Assembly (NCBI GenBank): GCA_904063045.1
Contig: CAJFCJ010000002.1
Span: forward strand, 2,909,891 to 2,973,890
Direction: 5' to 3'
DNA from: Dimorphilus gyrociliatus
Taxonomy: Eukaryota > Annelida > Polychaeta > Dinophilidae
DNA: 64,000 nucleotides
The notes below the pieces were generated by a model. It was not told the origin of the DNA, did no database searches, and worked only from the letters and a program-made list of their open reading frames with translations. Each line of letters begins with the position of its first letter. Position 1 is the first letter of the stretch. A program made the translations under genes and the position numbers. This document shows positions 43,718-54,136 of this stretch, in pieces.

Positions 43718-45313
43718 ATGCCATACGATGTCAAGGTTGATTGTGATGAAAGTGATGTTTGCATAAGATTTAATGAAGAGCAATTAATCTGTACTATTTG
43801 CTCTTCCACTTGGTTGAATAAGAAACCGCGTTGCTTGCCTTGTGAAGTCAGCCATATTTTCTGTTCAGATTGTTTAGAGCAATTTGCATCAAAAAATAGA
43901 CTTAAAACAGGAGAAAAATTCGGTTGTCCAAATTGTCGAAAACAATATATTTGGCCAAAAAACGGAGTTAAATCTTTTGTATTACTTATGCCTTTTGTTA
44001 GCACTTCCGACTATCGATCGAATGTGGAAATGGAAATGGGCGAAAATGATACGCAACCTTTTTCCGTTCTTAGCGAAGACGAGAAGTTCAGAGAAGAGGA
44101 ATCGAAGGACTTTGAATCAGAAATCATGAACGCCCTCGAATCTTTAAGCGAAGAGCGTCTAAGTGAATCAAAAACCCTACAGAGGGAAGCTCGCAGTCTA
44201 GCTGCAATGATTTATAAGAAACAGTCGGCTTTGCAAGATGAATTGGATGTATATTTTGCGGAAAAAGAGTCAAACTTAAGGTTTTTATTAAAGAATGTTA
44301 AAACATATCAATTATTCCTGAATCGAGCGGGAGTAATGTTTGAACATAATGCAGTCGAGATGAGAAACAAACTGCTAAAGGAAATGAATAAAGTTTTTCA
44401 AACAACGATAAGATTCAAGAGTCTTGTGTCAATTGAGGATTTTGAATTAGGTGAATCAGCTTGCGAAGAATTCGAGCCAACGTATTTTCAAACGGAACTT
44501 GATATTGAAGGAACTATACATAGTATATCCTGCCTCGATAAGCGGCTTTACGTTCTTACTAAAGATAGAAGAGATAAGAGAAAAATTGAGTTTAAAATTT
44601 TTAGAATTGAAAATGAAGCGGAAGACTTTTTGTTCCACTTAGAGACTAATATTGACTCACATTTCAAGATGGTTATCAAAGATAACGTTTACTTGTTGGA
44701 AACTGGTGGAGATAACAATACTTTTCTCAAACTTGAAGTTAATCCTAGTAGAGGACTTTATCATCAATCTCGGTATCAATTGACAGAGGTCGACTATTTC
44801 GCAAAACAATTTAATCATAATCCATGGACACACGTTTGCTCTTCATACAAGATTTTAATGCTATTTAACGATTATGTACTGGAAGTATATAGCTTTGATC
44901 CTAAGATGTCTAAATACGAGAGACTAAAGGTGCTTGAACTTCCCTCATCTACTGGTTTAAGAGATGTTAGAAGTACTGGAAATTATATTTTTATGCTATT
45001 TAATAATGGTTGCCTCTATACGGCTGATATAAAAGACTACGATGAGTTTTCTAAAATTAAAATTTCGGAGAGAGCTAGTTGTATTTCATTTTACGGAAAT
45101 ATTATTGATCCCTTAAAGAATGGTTGTGTTCTACTCTCCAACGGTAAACGTGTTTATATTGTCAATCTAGCAACGAAATGTGCAATATCGTATCCTCTTC
45201 TAAGCATTGTTAAAGATTGCAGGATGATAGACTACGAATTAATTGATAATGACATAATATTTTATTTTGTCATCGGTGCTGATATAATAATCAAAAAACG
45301 TTATATTTTATAA
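43718..45313 (+). CDS. RING-coiled coil-propeller-like protein 1
   Basis: 531 aa, single exon; first of a six-member tandem family. C3HC4 RING ligands: C25, C28, C42, H46, C49, C52, C70, C73, within PRCLPCEVSHIFCSDCL. A conserved W..K/EGV.SF.LL.PF segment follows (about 79-93). Residues 125-235 are heptad-rich, charged coiled coil. The last 270 residues have repeating hydrophobic strands with YVLTKD, VYLLE, VRSTGNYIFMLF, NGCVLLSNGKRVYIVN and a final IIIKKRYIL, a layout that suggests a beta-propeller (compare TRIM-NHL proteins), though without NHL signatures or a B-box. Expected to act as a ubiquitin ligase with a substrate-binding C-terminus; inference only. Confidence 0.78.
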   Translation: MPYDVKVDCDESDVCIRFNEEQLICTICSSTWLNKKPRCLPCEVSHIFCSDCLEQFASKNRLKTGEKFGCPNCRKQYIWPKNGVKSFVLLMPFVSTSDYRSNVEMEMGENDTQPFSVLSEDEKFREEESKDFESEIMNALESLSEERLSESKTLQREARSLAAMIYKKQSALQDELDVYFAEKESNLRFLLKNVKTYQLFLNRAGVMFEHNAVEMRNKLLKEMNKVFQTTIRFKSLVSIEDFELGESACEEFEPTYFQTELDIEGTIHSISCLDKRLYVLTKDRRDKRKIEFKIFRIENEAEDFLFHLETNIDSHFKMVIKDNVYLLETGGDNNTFLKLEVNPSRGLYHQSRYQLTEVDYFAKQFNHNPWTHVCSSYKILMLFNDYVLEVYSFDPKMSKYERLKVLELPSSTGLRDVRSTGNYIFMLFNNGCLYTADIKDYDEFSKIKISERASCISFYGNIIDPLKNGCVLLSNGKRVYIVNLATKCAISYPLLSIVKDCRMIDYELIDNDIIFYFVIGADIIIKKRYIL

Positions 45314-45805
45314 GAAACACTAAAGAGTATTAAAGTTTTTGACAGTGAAAAAAGAAACGACGATTTTTTTTCATTAAAAAGAAAAAAAAACAAAACATTC
45401 TTGATTGAAAAAAGTTAAATATTAATATTTTTTTTCTATTCTTTTTTTAAATATTCATATTTTTTTTGTAAAAAAAAAAAAAGAAAAAAAACAAAAATTG
45501 TCCAAAAAACTTTTTTTTTGGTAATTATTGATTTCATCTTTCTTTAGTTTAAAGTTCGTTTGCTATTACTTTCTTTTTAAAAGTTTTATTTTTCAATAAA
45601 AGTTTTATTAGTTTCATTGAAAGTGATTTTTAAATAAGATACTATTTGACAATAAAAGGACTTTGATTCTAGTACGCTACATAAATCAATTTAAGTCTTG
45701 TTATGTAAAAATAGTAAGGAACAATGAAATATCGGATTTCCCATTAGCGATATATGTTAAAAGTAGAAGGATATTAGAATTAGCTTTTGTTTAGATATAG
45801 CTTTG
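45314..45805. other. Homopolymer-rich 3' flank of RING gene 1
   Basis: Long alternating A- and T-runs (45345-45530) that can pair with each other as a hairpin. A splice acceptor-like ttagatatag ends just before the next ATG. Confidence 0.5.
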
Positions 45806-47302
45806 ATGGATGGTGTAATGTCCTCGGAGGTTGATCAACTTTGTGGTATTTGCAAACTTCCATGGAATGATCGCAATCCTCGAGTTTTACCCTGCGACAG
45901 GAGACATATTTTCTGTTCTAACTGCTTAGATGAGTTGATAAAAAAGTTCTGCCTTAAAGTTGGTGATTATCTTATCTGTCCGAATTGTGGAACAAAGCAT
46001 ATGCTCACCGAAAAGAAGACTGAAGAATTTATACGTCTTTGCCCTTTTAGGGGATTTCTAGGTAAAATGGATAATGTATCCTTAAAATTTCGAGAGTTTT
46101 TGAACAACTACGAGTCAAGATTATTAAGCATTCATCATTCTTTGGAAGATGCTGAACAGAGGCAATTAAGTCTATTGAATAAGGAAATAAATAAAGTGCA
46201 ACTTTTTCTAGATTCAGAAAAATTTACGCTAACCAAAGAAATAGAAACATTTAAAAAAGGAAAACAATTGATAGCGAAGGAAATGTTGGATAAAATCAAA
46301 ACGTTAGAGAATATGAAAGCTTATGAATTTAATATTTCTGATTTTGAAAACATAATTTTTGATCTGGAATGTAAATTTAATAGAATCGATAATGTACAAA
46401 TTCGATTTAAAACGTCACCAATTCTCGATCTATGTCGATTTGGGCAAATAATATTTGAAGATGATGGATTAGTTACACCTATATTATCTTTAACACGCGT
46501 TTTCACTTTCGAAGGGAGTTTTCAAGATTCTTACGCAACTAGTAGCGGATTCTACATTCTTACTAAGAATTTAACGGATGAATTTTCATATTATTTTAAT
46601 CTTTATAAAGTTGATAAGGAAAAAAGCTTTTCATGTGTCTGTAGCTGGAAGAGAAGAGAGAATATGTCCTACAGAATGTCCGTAAAATCATCTGTATTTT
46701 TACTACAGATGACTAATGAGGGAGAAATCAGTAGATTTAATGAAACAGACACTCAAGTAAAAATAGTACCTGTCGACTGTATGAATTGTCCTGCAGGATA
46801 TTGGAAGAGTATATGGTGTTTAGAGAAAGCCAATATATTCTTCAACAAATCAGCTATGGAGATATACATTAATCCAGTACTGGCAGTCAGGTTTGCTAAA
46901 GTTAATCTACCAAATGAGACAGATATTTTGGATTTAAAGTATATAAAGCCTCGCATATTTATTTTGACAGAAGACTCTCTTGTCTATACGCTCAATCTTA
47001 TGCAATTTCCATTAGCTTTCGATTTCGTTCACATAAAAGAACAAGTTAAATATAATATAAACTACGTAGATATTGCTAGAATGTTGGCAAAAGGTTACAC
47101 GCTTTTAAGTAACCAGGACAAGATATTCTGTATCAATACAGAACAATGTAAAGGAACGTCGTATAGTCTTAAAGAAACATTCGGGGATTGTAAGAAATTG
47201 GAATATTATTTATCATGGCAGGAAGTGCGATTATATTTAGTGAATAAGTCAAATAAAGTTATTGTTAAATGCTTTCATCGATTTTCAGATGTTAATAAAT
47301 GA
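45806..47302 (+). CDS. RING-coiled coil-propeller-like protein 2
   Basis: 498 aa, single exon, ATG at 45806. RING ligands C13, C16, C30, H34, C37, C40, C58, C61; the LPCDRRHIFCSNCL block matches the other copies, while the usual PRCLPC is PRVLPC. Coiled coil about 85-170, then the propeller-like region (FYILTKN, SVFLLQM, DLKYIKPRIFILT, GYTLLSNQDKIF). The C-terminal end is the most diverged of the array. No promoter element of the GCGCCATCT type seen upstream, unlike its neighbours. Confidence 0.76.
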   Translation: MDGVMSSEVDQLCGICKLPWNDRNPRVLPCDRRHIFCSNCLDELIKKFCLKVGDYLICPNCGTKHMLTEKKTEEFIRLCPFRGFLGKMDNVSLKFREFLNNYESRLLSIHHSLEDAEQRQLSLLNKEINKVQLFLDSEKFTLTKEIETFKKGKQLIAKEMLDKIKTLENMKAYEFNISDFENIIFDLECKFNRIDNVQIRFKTSPILDLCRFGQIIFEDDGLVTPILSLTRVFTFEGSFQDSYATSSGFYILTKNLTDEFSYYFNLYKVDKEKSFSCVCSWKRRENMSYRMSVKSSVFLLQMTNEGEISRFNETDTQVKIVPVDCMNCPAGYWKSIWCLEKANIFFNKSAMEIYINPVLAVRFAKVNLPNETDILDLKYIKPRIFILTEDSLVYTLNLMQFPLAFDFVHIKEQVKYNINYVDIARMLAKGYTLLSNQDKIFCINTEQCKGTSYSLKETFGDCKKLEYYLSWQEVRLYLVNKSNKVIVKCFHRFSDVNK

Positions 47303-47979
47303 ATTAAAAATCCTTTAAATCAAGTTAAATAAATAATTTCGTTATAATACAAAACTAACAAAAAAATTTTATTAAAAATTGAGTACGATCCTATTACTTA
47401 AAAAAAAAAGCTAATAGAGACTAAAAGCGCCATCTTCCTTTGTTTTATAACATATTTGTACCTTCTACCGGTTTCTACTACTAAGAACATTCTCAAGATC
47501 AGACATTACATGGTCACGGGGAAAATTTGACATATTTCAAAAAGGACGTTCAGCTATCGAATTAACTTCAAAGTATTTCAATAATAACCAGGAAATTCTA
47601 TTCATAAAAGTAAGTTTATTATCAAATTTGGAACATTCTTGCAATAAAAAGTTAGATAATATAAATTAAAAGTATTAATTTTTTATTGCAATGAGTAATT
47701 AATCATGGAAACTGAAGTTTTTGTCAAAGCTAAATTGAGTAAGAATTAGATAAAAAGTATTAATTCATTATTACAAATATAAATATACTGTATATTATCT
47801 ATTGACATATATTATAACTATTAGACCTTGATTACCATATTTTTCAAGGTGAAGGAACTTATTTTTGGAAAGTTTTTTTGACAAAATTTTACTAGAGTAG
47901 AACTCTATAAAGTCATTTCTTTTACTTCTCTTTTCCTCAGGCAAATGTTTTATTGTTACATATATTTTCGATAGGGAAT
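47303..47979. promoter_or_regulatory. Spacer and promoter of RING gene 3
   Basis: AAGCGCCATCT (47425-47435) lies about 545 bp before the ATG. A donor-like aaagtaagt near 47608 and acceptor tcctcag at 47940 suggest a 5' UTR intron of about 330 bp, which would place the element near the transcription start. Confidence 0.5.
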
Positions 47980-49224
47980 ATGGCAGAGTTTAGCAGAACT
48001 TTTGAAGAACTTCACGAAGTTAACGTCTTCTTCAATGAAAATGATGTATTGTGTGGTATATGTAGAGCCCCATGGATTACCAAATATCCTCGATGTCTTC
48101 CTTGCGAAACTTCACACATATTCTGTTCAAAATGCTTGGATAGATTGATAAATGCCAGCTTACTAAAAGGATATTTATTATGTCCGATATGTCGAAAAGA
48201 GTATCCTCTGACCGATAAAGGAGTGAAAGCATTTTCCCTTCTATCACCCTTCGTCAACTGCTCACTTGCTAGTGGTCGTGATTATCAGCCATTGTACAAA
48301 AGCAATATAGAGATTTGTGACGATAATCCAATTAGTCAAATTCCGTCGGTTTCGGATGACTTCTCAATTCGTGATGATACATTCCAGAGATTTAGAAGTC
48401 AGGCTTCTATAAAATTTTTACGATTCGAAAGCAGAGTGAATCACATGTATTGTTTAAATGGGATTCCTTATTGCCTAACTGAAGCTAGAAAGGCTGGACG
48501 ATTCAAATATACAATTCTTCGACTTTTAAACGATAATCGTGCCGCGGAGAAGGTCGCTTCTTGGACATCAGCTACTGCTTGCCAACGCATTGCTCCAAAC
48601 AAAGATATCTACCTTTTAACTGGATTTGGCTCACGAAGAAGGATAAAGCGTTTAAAGTTAAAAGAAGAGGGGGGTGACAGAAGTAATTCAGACAACAGTT
48701 CATTGGAATTAAAAGACGTGGAGACTATATGTCCTCGTTTGTCACATCTTACCCCGTGCGCTGATGGTTTTGTTCTTATTCATGATAAGTATTTGGAATT
48801 TTATACGATACGACCATTGCGCCTTTCAAGAAAAATCCCATTACCTACATTAAGAAGAGTGGTAACTGTAAAATATGCCAAATCACAAGTGTTTGTTCTA
48901 TTTGATAGAGGTCAACTTTTCTCAATCGATATTAAAACGAAACCATCCGAATTTCAACCTGTGAACCTTACCTTTTTAGAGAATGTCACACATTTCCAAA
49001 ATGAAGTTTTCAACAGTATGAAACACGGTAAAATACTGATGACTGATAGAAAGTGGATATTCGTCATAACTCTAGAAACAAAGACAGCTGTATGCTTGCC
49101 TCATCAGCCAATTTTTGGTAGTTTTACACTACTGGAATACTTTATAACTAAGAATGAAATTGTCTTTTATGTGGTTGCAAAGGAAGGTTTAATAGCCATA
49201 AGATATTTTGATTTTACACAGTAA
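47980..49224 (+). CDS. RING-propeller-like protein 3 (coiled coil missing)
   Basis: 414 aa, single exon, ATG at 47980. RING ligands C25, C28, C42, H46, C49, C52, C68, C71. After the LSPFV segment there is only a short polar linker and then the propeller-like domain, so the roughly 110-residue coiled coil of the other family members is absent. C-terminal landmarks: IYLLTG, GFVLIHDKYLEFYTI, VTVKYAKSQVFVLFD, GKILMTDRKWIFVI, and a final AIRYFDFTQ. Without the coil, dimer formation may differ from its paralogues. Confidence 0.75.
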   Translation: MAEFSRTFEELHEVNVFFNENDVLCGICRAPWITKYPRCLPCETSHIFCSKCLDRLINASLLKGYLLCPICRKEYPLTDKGVKAFSLLSPFVNCSLASGRDYQPLYKSNIEICDDNPISQIPSVSDDFSIRDDTFQRFRSQASIKFLRFESRVNHMYCLNGIPYCLTEARKAGRFKYTILRLLNDNRAAEKVASWTSATACQRIAPNKDIYLLTGFGSRRRIKRLKLKEEGGDRSNSDNSSLELKDVETICPRLSHLTPCADGFVLIHDKYLEFYTIRPLRLSRKIPLPTLRRVVTVKYAKSQVFVLFDRGQLFSIDIKTKPSEFQPVNLTFLENVTHFQNEVFNSMKHGKILMTDRKWIFVITLETKTAVCLPHQPIFGSFTLLEYFITKNEIVFYVVAKEGLIAIRYFDFTQ

Positions 49225-49856
49225 TTTAAGAAGGAAAAAAGCTATTTGTCATTTATAACTTTAAGATACTTTATACGATTTTTTTTTCAACAAACTGAAA
49301 TAATCTTCATTTAAATCCTAATCTGCAGCATAAATCTTATTAAAAGAAAAGTTATTATTTTTATCAATCTACTTTAAAAGTAAATGCATATATATACATG
49401 AAAACTTTTCAATTATGTATAATGAATAGTGGCTTCTATCATCTTCTAAAATGAGTTAAAATTTATTTCCATAATTTCCTTTGAAATTCAATAAATTTTT
49501 ATATTTTTTAAATGAAAACTTTGCATTTGAATACAAGTCAACTTTGTATGATAAAAAAATAGAAGAGCATTAACACTTTTGCTAAAACAATCTTATTGGC
49601 GCCATCTTGAACTGTATTGAGAATACTCACCAATTGTAGACCAATTATGTCAGTAGTGTCCTGAGTTTGAATACTTTTTTATCGTTCCAATTACAAAATT
49701 AATCCTGATTAACGAATTGTTCTAAGGTAAGACACCCATTATAAGGAATATAATGGATATAGATTAGCGCTCCTAGCGTTGGAATTAGAATTCTTTATTG
49801 ACTTCATTCACGACAGGTTCATCGGTCGAAAAGCTAACGAGTGAAAAGAGGGAAAA
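49225..49856. promoter_or_regulatory. Spacer and promoter of RING gene 4
   Basis: GGCGCCATCTTGAA (49598-49611) is an excellent match to the YY1-type element, about 250 bp before the ATG; ctaaggtaaga near 49725 could be a 5' UTR donor. Confidence 0.5.
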
Positions 49857-51467
49857 ATGAGTAACGACAGCCGCAGAAGCGAGAATGAAATGGATATAAG
49901 CTTTCACGTTGCCGATGACCAATTCGTTTGCAGCTTATGTTCCGATTCTTGGTTGAATAATATTCCACGATGTCTACCTTGCGAAAATAATCACATCTTC
50001 TGCTCTGATTGTCTATTGGAATTTGCAAACTCAAATAATATAAAGAATGGCGATAATTTCTTTTGTCCAGTATGCAATGAAAAACATACTTGGCCGGAAG
50101 ATGGTGTTGAAGCTTTCGGAATTGTAAATAACGATACGAAAAATTCACAGAGCGAGTCGGATTCGTCTTTTATGCAGGATTCGTTAAAGTGCGATACAGT
50201 AGAGGTTTTGGGTAAATCTTTTTCGTTGAGATCCAGTCATAAAGATTCCAGATCGTTTCGAGAGAGAATCTTAGCAGCTTTAGAAAAGCTTCAGGAAGAA
50301 AGGGAGAAAGAATATAAAGAATTAGAAAATGAAAGTAAAAATTTGCATCTATTGATAAATAGTAAACAGCAAAGTTTGCAGAGCATCATTAATAGATTTT
50401 ATATGAATAAGGAGGATAAGCTTAGGCATTTACTGCAACAATTCTCGGATGATGATGATCAAGAAGTCGAAGAAGAGATAGCCGACACCGAAATAGAACA
50501 TAAAAGAGATTTAATAAATAGGATGAAAACTGTATTTAGAAGTACAATTAAATTTTCAAGACCTAATCTTATCGACAATTTCAATATGGGCGAAGTTTTT
50601 TTAATAAACAACGAAGATGGCGAAAGTGATGATTGTCTTTTTCAATCAACAAGTGAAATTCTAACTATTACGTCATCAAAGCAAGCATTTTACGTTTTAA
50701 CAGAACAAAGCCTACAAAATACGTTCATTTATAGAATTTTTATGTTACCTATCGCAGGAAGTAAATTTGTTTTAATAAAATCTTGGACAAGCGATGAGAA
50801 ATTTCATTACAAAATGGCAGCTAATAAAGATTTATACCTACTAGAAGTTGGATCATCAGCTGGCCTGATGAGATTAAGAGTTAATGGTAATAAGGATTTA
50901 TGTCCGGAAACAGAATTCGAAAGATTTAAGATTACTGTTCACAAGCCTTCTCCTCTATTAAGGAAGATCTATTCGAAGACGTATTCAACAAACCTTGCCT
51001 GTTCAGATACAACATTGGTTTTAGTAAATAGCAACGGTGTTCTTGAAAAATATTCAACTGAACCATTGGAGAAAATTAGAAGTATGAGACTACCTGCCAA
51101 AAGTGCCGTCGCTGATATACGATGCTCTAATCTTTATATCATAGTATTATTTCAAGGTGGTAGTGTATGTTACACATATATAAACTCTTTGAAAACTAAT
51201 TTCGAATATCTAAGAAAAATGAATCTTTCAAGTATATTCGATATAGAAGGATTTATCATTCCACCACTAAAAGATGATGGCTTTATTATGTCGGACAAAT
51301 CAAATGTTTACAATGTAAATCCATCAAAGTCAATGGTTGAATATTGTTCATTCACCAGAGTTTTTAAGGACGTCATGAGATTTGATTATAATGTAACAGA
51401 AAATCATATTTTTCTATATACAATAACAGACTCAAATGCCGTTATCGTAAATCGTTTTAAATTGTAA
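49857..51467 (+). CDS. RING-coiled coil-propeller-like protein 4
   Basis: 536 aa, single exon. RING ligands C25, C28, C42, H46, C49, C52, C70, C73. A Ser-rich linker and heptad coil (about 135-225, with an acidic DDDDQEVEEE patch) precede the propeller-like region: FYVLTEQ, DLYLLEVGSS, VLVNSNGVLEKYSTEPL, VADIRCSNLYIIVLF, GFIMSDKSNVYNV, AVIVNRFKL. The longest and most typical member together with protein 6. Confidence 0.78.
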   Translation: MSNDSRRSENEMDISFHVADDQFVCSLCSDSWLNNIPRCLPCENNHIFCSDCLLEFANSNNIKNGDNFFCPVCNEKHTWPEDGVEAFGIVNNDTKNSQSESDSSFMQDSLKCDTVEVLGKSFSLRSSHKDSRSFRERILAALEKLQEEREKEYKELENESKNLHLLINSKQQSLQSIINRFYMNKEDKLRHLLQQFSDDDDQEVEEEIADTEIEHKRDLINRMKTVFRSTIKFSRPNLIDNFNMGEVFLINNEDGESDDCLFQSTSEILTITSSKQAFYVLTEQSLQNTFIYRIFMLPIAGSKFVLIKSWTSDEKFHYKMAANKDLYLLEVGSSAGLMRLRVNGNKDLCPETEFERFKITVHKPSPLLRKIYSKTYSTNLACSDTTLVLVNSNGVLEKYSTEPLEKIRSMRLPAKSAVADIRCSNLYIIVLFQGGSVCYTYINSLKTNFEYLRKMNLSSIFDIEGFIIPPLKDDGFIMSDKSNVYNVNPSKSMVEYCSFTRVFKDVMRFDYNVTENHIFLYTITDSNAVIVNRFKL

Positions 51468-52820
51468 CAATACTATTAAAGCTAAAACGAAAGAGTAACA
51501 GTTTTGTAGATTCGATTTTACTATTAAAAGTAATTATAATATTTAAATATTCATTTCCAAGTATTCAGCTGGAAAAAAAAAACTTTTTACTGATTTCTTC
51601 TATCTATTACTCTCCATCTTAGTATTTGAGTTCACAGTGAATAAAACGAACTCTATTTCATTTTTTTTATACTTTGCTCTACTTCCGATATTTTATTCAA
51701 CCAGTGTCAGTTTAAAGGAAGATAAATAGATTTAAAAAGGAAGGAATACAGTTTTCATGGCTTTTTGTTTAAAATCTTTGTTATCATATTATTCAAAAAG
51801 AAATACAAATATCTATATAAGACGTATTTCGAAGAATACTAAAATTCTGCGTCTAAATATCCTTTTCCTCGTCTCTCGTCTCCATCACTCTGTCAGCAGA
51901 TAGTCGGAAACTTTTAATCAAATTTAGTTTTCTAGATTATTATATACGCTGTTCTCTCATTCTCCTCGTTTCCCCATTCCTTTAGCTATCTCTTTTATAT
52001 ATCTTTCTCCCTTTGTGTTCCCTGTCTATGATCTGGAACAAATTTTCATTGTTTCCCTATTTTATTATATCTCTATCTAAAATTGTAATTCTCTTTTAGT
52101 TCTATTGAACGTAATATTTTTAGAAAAAGAGAAAAAAACCTCTATTTTAAATTTAATCTACCTTTTCCTGGAAATAAATTAAGAATATAAAATTAGCTTA
52201 ATAACGCCATTTTCCTTTCATTTAGACTATAAAAGTATACTTGTCTTTCGAAGTGTTCACATAGCAACTTTTTTAATGAGGCTATAATAATATTTTCTCT
52301 TTGTTACAATTACAATGATAGCTGATAAACTCCGTGACCGCTTGAATATAGTTTTTACACAATACGTATTGGAGTTAATGTACCAGTGGAAAAAATTTCT
52401 TAAAGTATAATAGACAATCCCTTAAGATGAAATATACATTCAAGTTGAAAAAAGATAATATCATAACGAAAAAGTGTGTAGTTTGTTTAGAGTAAATGAA
52501 TACGATATTATCAGTTATTAAAGAGTGCATAGTGTAAGAAAAGCGTTTAAACAATCTAACACAATCGTGATTTATCTATAATTATTGCTGGATAATTTTC
52601 TTGTAAGGAAAGACTTCTTTTTTTATCTGGTTCTTTGAAAAATAAATATAACACTTTCGTCGGATAGAATATAACTATCGAGTCACGTGATCAAATCCAA
52701 TATTGCACTTATTGTTTTTATGTTATCAGCGTTGGCACTGCTCAATACAAGTAATATAGTATTGAAATTTCTAAATTGCAATAATTTTAACAAATTTTTC
52801 TTTTTAACTAATTTATACAA
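51468..52820. promoter_or_regulatory. Long spacer before RING gene 5a
   Basis: 1.35 kb with a pyrimidine-rich stretch (51840-52030) and ACGCCATTTTCC (52204-52215), a variant of the element upstream of genes 1, 3 and 4. No coding sequence recognised. Confidence 0.45.
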
Positions 52821-53588
52821 ATGAATTACGAAGGCAGTATGTTTGAGAACAGAATCAATATTACGTTCACAGAAGGACAGCTATTATGCGCAATTTGTAC
52901 AAGACCCTGGCTAAACAACTCTCCGAGATGTTTGCCATGCGAAATAAGCCATATATTCTGTTCGGAATGCATAGAAGAGTATGGAAGAATCAATCTATTG
53001 GAAGAAGGAAGTACTTTCTCATGTCCAGTTTGTCGAGCTAAACACTATTGGCCAAGAAAAGGTGTACAGTCCTTTATTCTTTTGACTCCATTTGTTGATT
53101 GTTGTACTACATCTTTCGCAAATGAAGAATCCGAATCGACTAGTCATTTTCAGCAAAAAACTGCTCATAAAACAAAGTCAAATACTAATGAAAAAGATAT
53201 ACAAGATATACAAGAATTAAGGATAAAAATAAGCAAGACTTTAGAACAATTAGAAAAAAGGAGGGACATAGAATGGAAGCTTTTAGATGATGAAATAAAA
53301 AATATCACTCAATTAATAGAACAGAGAAGATTAATCCTTCGAGATCAATTAAATATATTCTATAAAGAAAAGGAATCAAAGTTAAGAGACTTATTGAACG
53401 ACGCTAAAATTTTGCAATCATTTAGAATAACAGCAAGTGATAGATTTAAAAAATGCTACGAAGAAATGAGACAAAGACTCTTTAAAGAAACTATTGAAAT
53501 ATTTAATAGCTATGCCGTCTTTAGTAAATCTTATGATAAAAGTGCATTAAATTTAGGCGAAATTATTAAAAATTCAATGGATATTTAG
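52821..53588 (+). CDS. RING-coiled coil protein 5a (N-terminal half only)
   Basis: 255 aa, single exon. RING ligands C23, C26, C40, H44, C47, C50, C68, C71; coiled coil about 130-220. The frame closes after LNLGEIIKNSMDI, which aligns with FKLGEIV at the coil-to-propeller boundary of protein 6. The missing C-terminal half is encoded separately at 54137-55000. Confidence 0.76.
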   Translation: MNYEGSMFENRINITFTEGQLLCAICTRPWLNNSPRCLPCEISHIFCSECIEEYGRINLLEEGSTFSCPVCRAKHYWPRKGVQSFILLTPFVDCCTTSFANEESESTSHFQQKTAHKTKSNTNEKDIQDIQELRIKISKTLEQLEKRRDIEWKLLDDEIKNITQLIEQRRLILRDQLNIFYKEKESKLRDLLNDAKILQSFRITASDRFKKCYEEMRQRLFKETIEIFNSYAVFSKSYDKSALNLGEIIKNSMDI

Positions 53589-54136
53589 CCATAAAAACAC
53601 GCACAACGGTATTAAAATTTAAAATTAAAGAATGAAGAAAAAATGGCTCCGTTTCCAATTGAATTTTAATAAAGACATGTGGTAAACTGTTAAAACTATA
53701 TTTCTTTTAAAAGCATACTTTTATATGATTTTATTATCGTATGTAGTACTGAAAGAAGTCTTTTTAATTATATGCAACCAACTATACTTGTGGAATAAAA
53801 TTCAATGAATAGAATGTTTCGTTTGCTCTTTTTTTCTTCTATGGAACGCTCTACAACAGGAAGTTGGAAGTAAAGCGCACCCTAGTATTCATTTATTGTA
53901 AGGTTTCAGAGCTAAAAATTCTCTAATCATTATAATAATTAACTGTATACTCTTTCATCAAATAATTTATTTGAGAAGATAGAAGAGAGAGAGACAGACA
54001 GACGGACGGAGAGTGAGAGAGAGTCAAGTGGAAACTGAAAATTCGGTAAGTAAAGATAACAATAGTTGCATACATTTACTTTACTTTATTTTTATAGTAC
54101 TTTAGTTCTCCCTAAAAGAAAGGTAAAACAACGGAA
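53589..54136. promoter_or_regulatory. Spacer between the split halves 5a and 5b
   Basis: 548 bp with a GA-rich repeat (53981-54024) and a probable 5' UTR donor (attcggtaagtaaag, about 54040-54055) for gene 5b. No frame or splice pair was found that would join 5a to 5b. Confidence 0.5.
53981..54024. repeat. GA/CAGA-rich simple repeat
   Basis: Purine-rich imperfect repeat (gagagagacagacagacgga) in the 5a/5b gap; it may mark the break that separated the halves. Confidence 0.85.
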
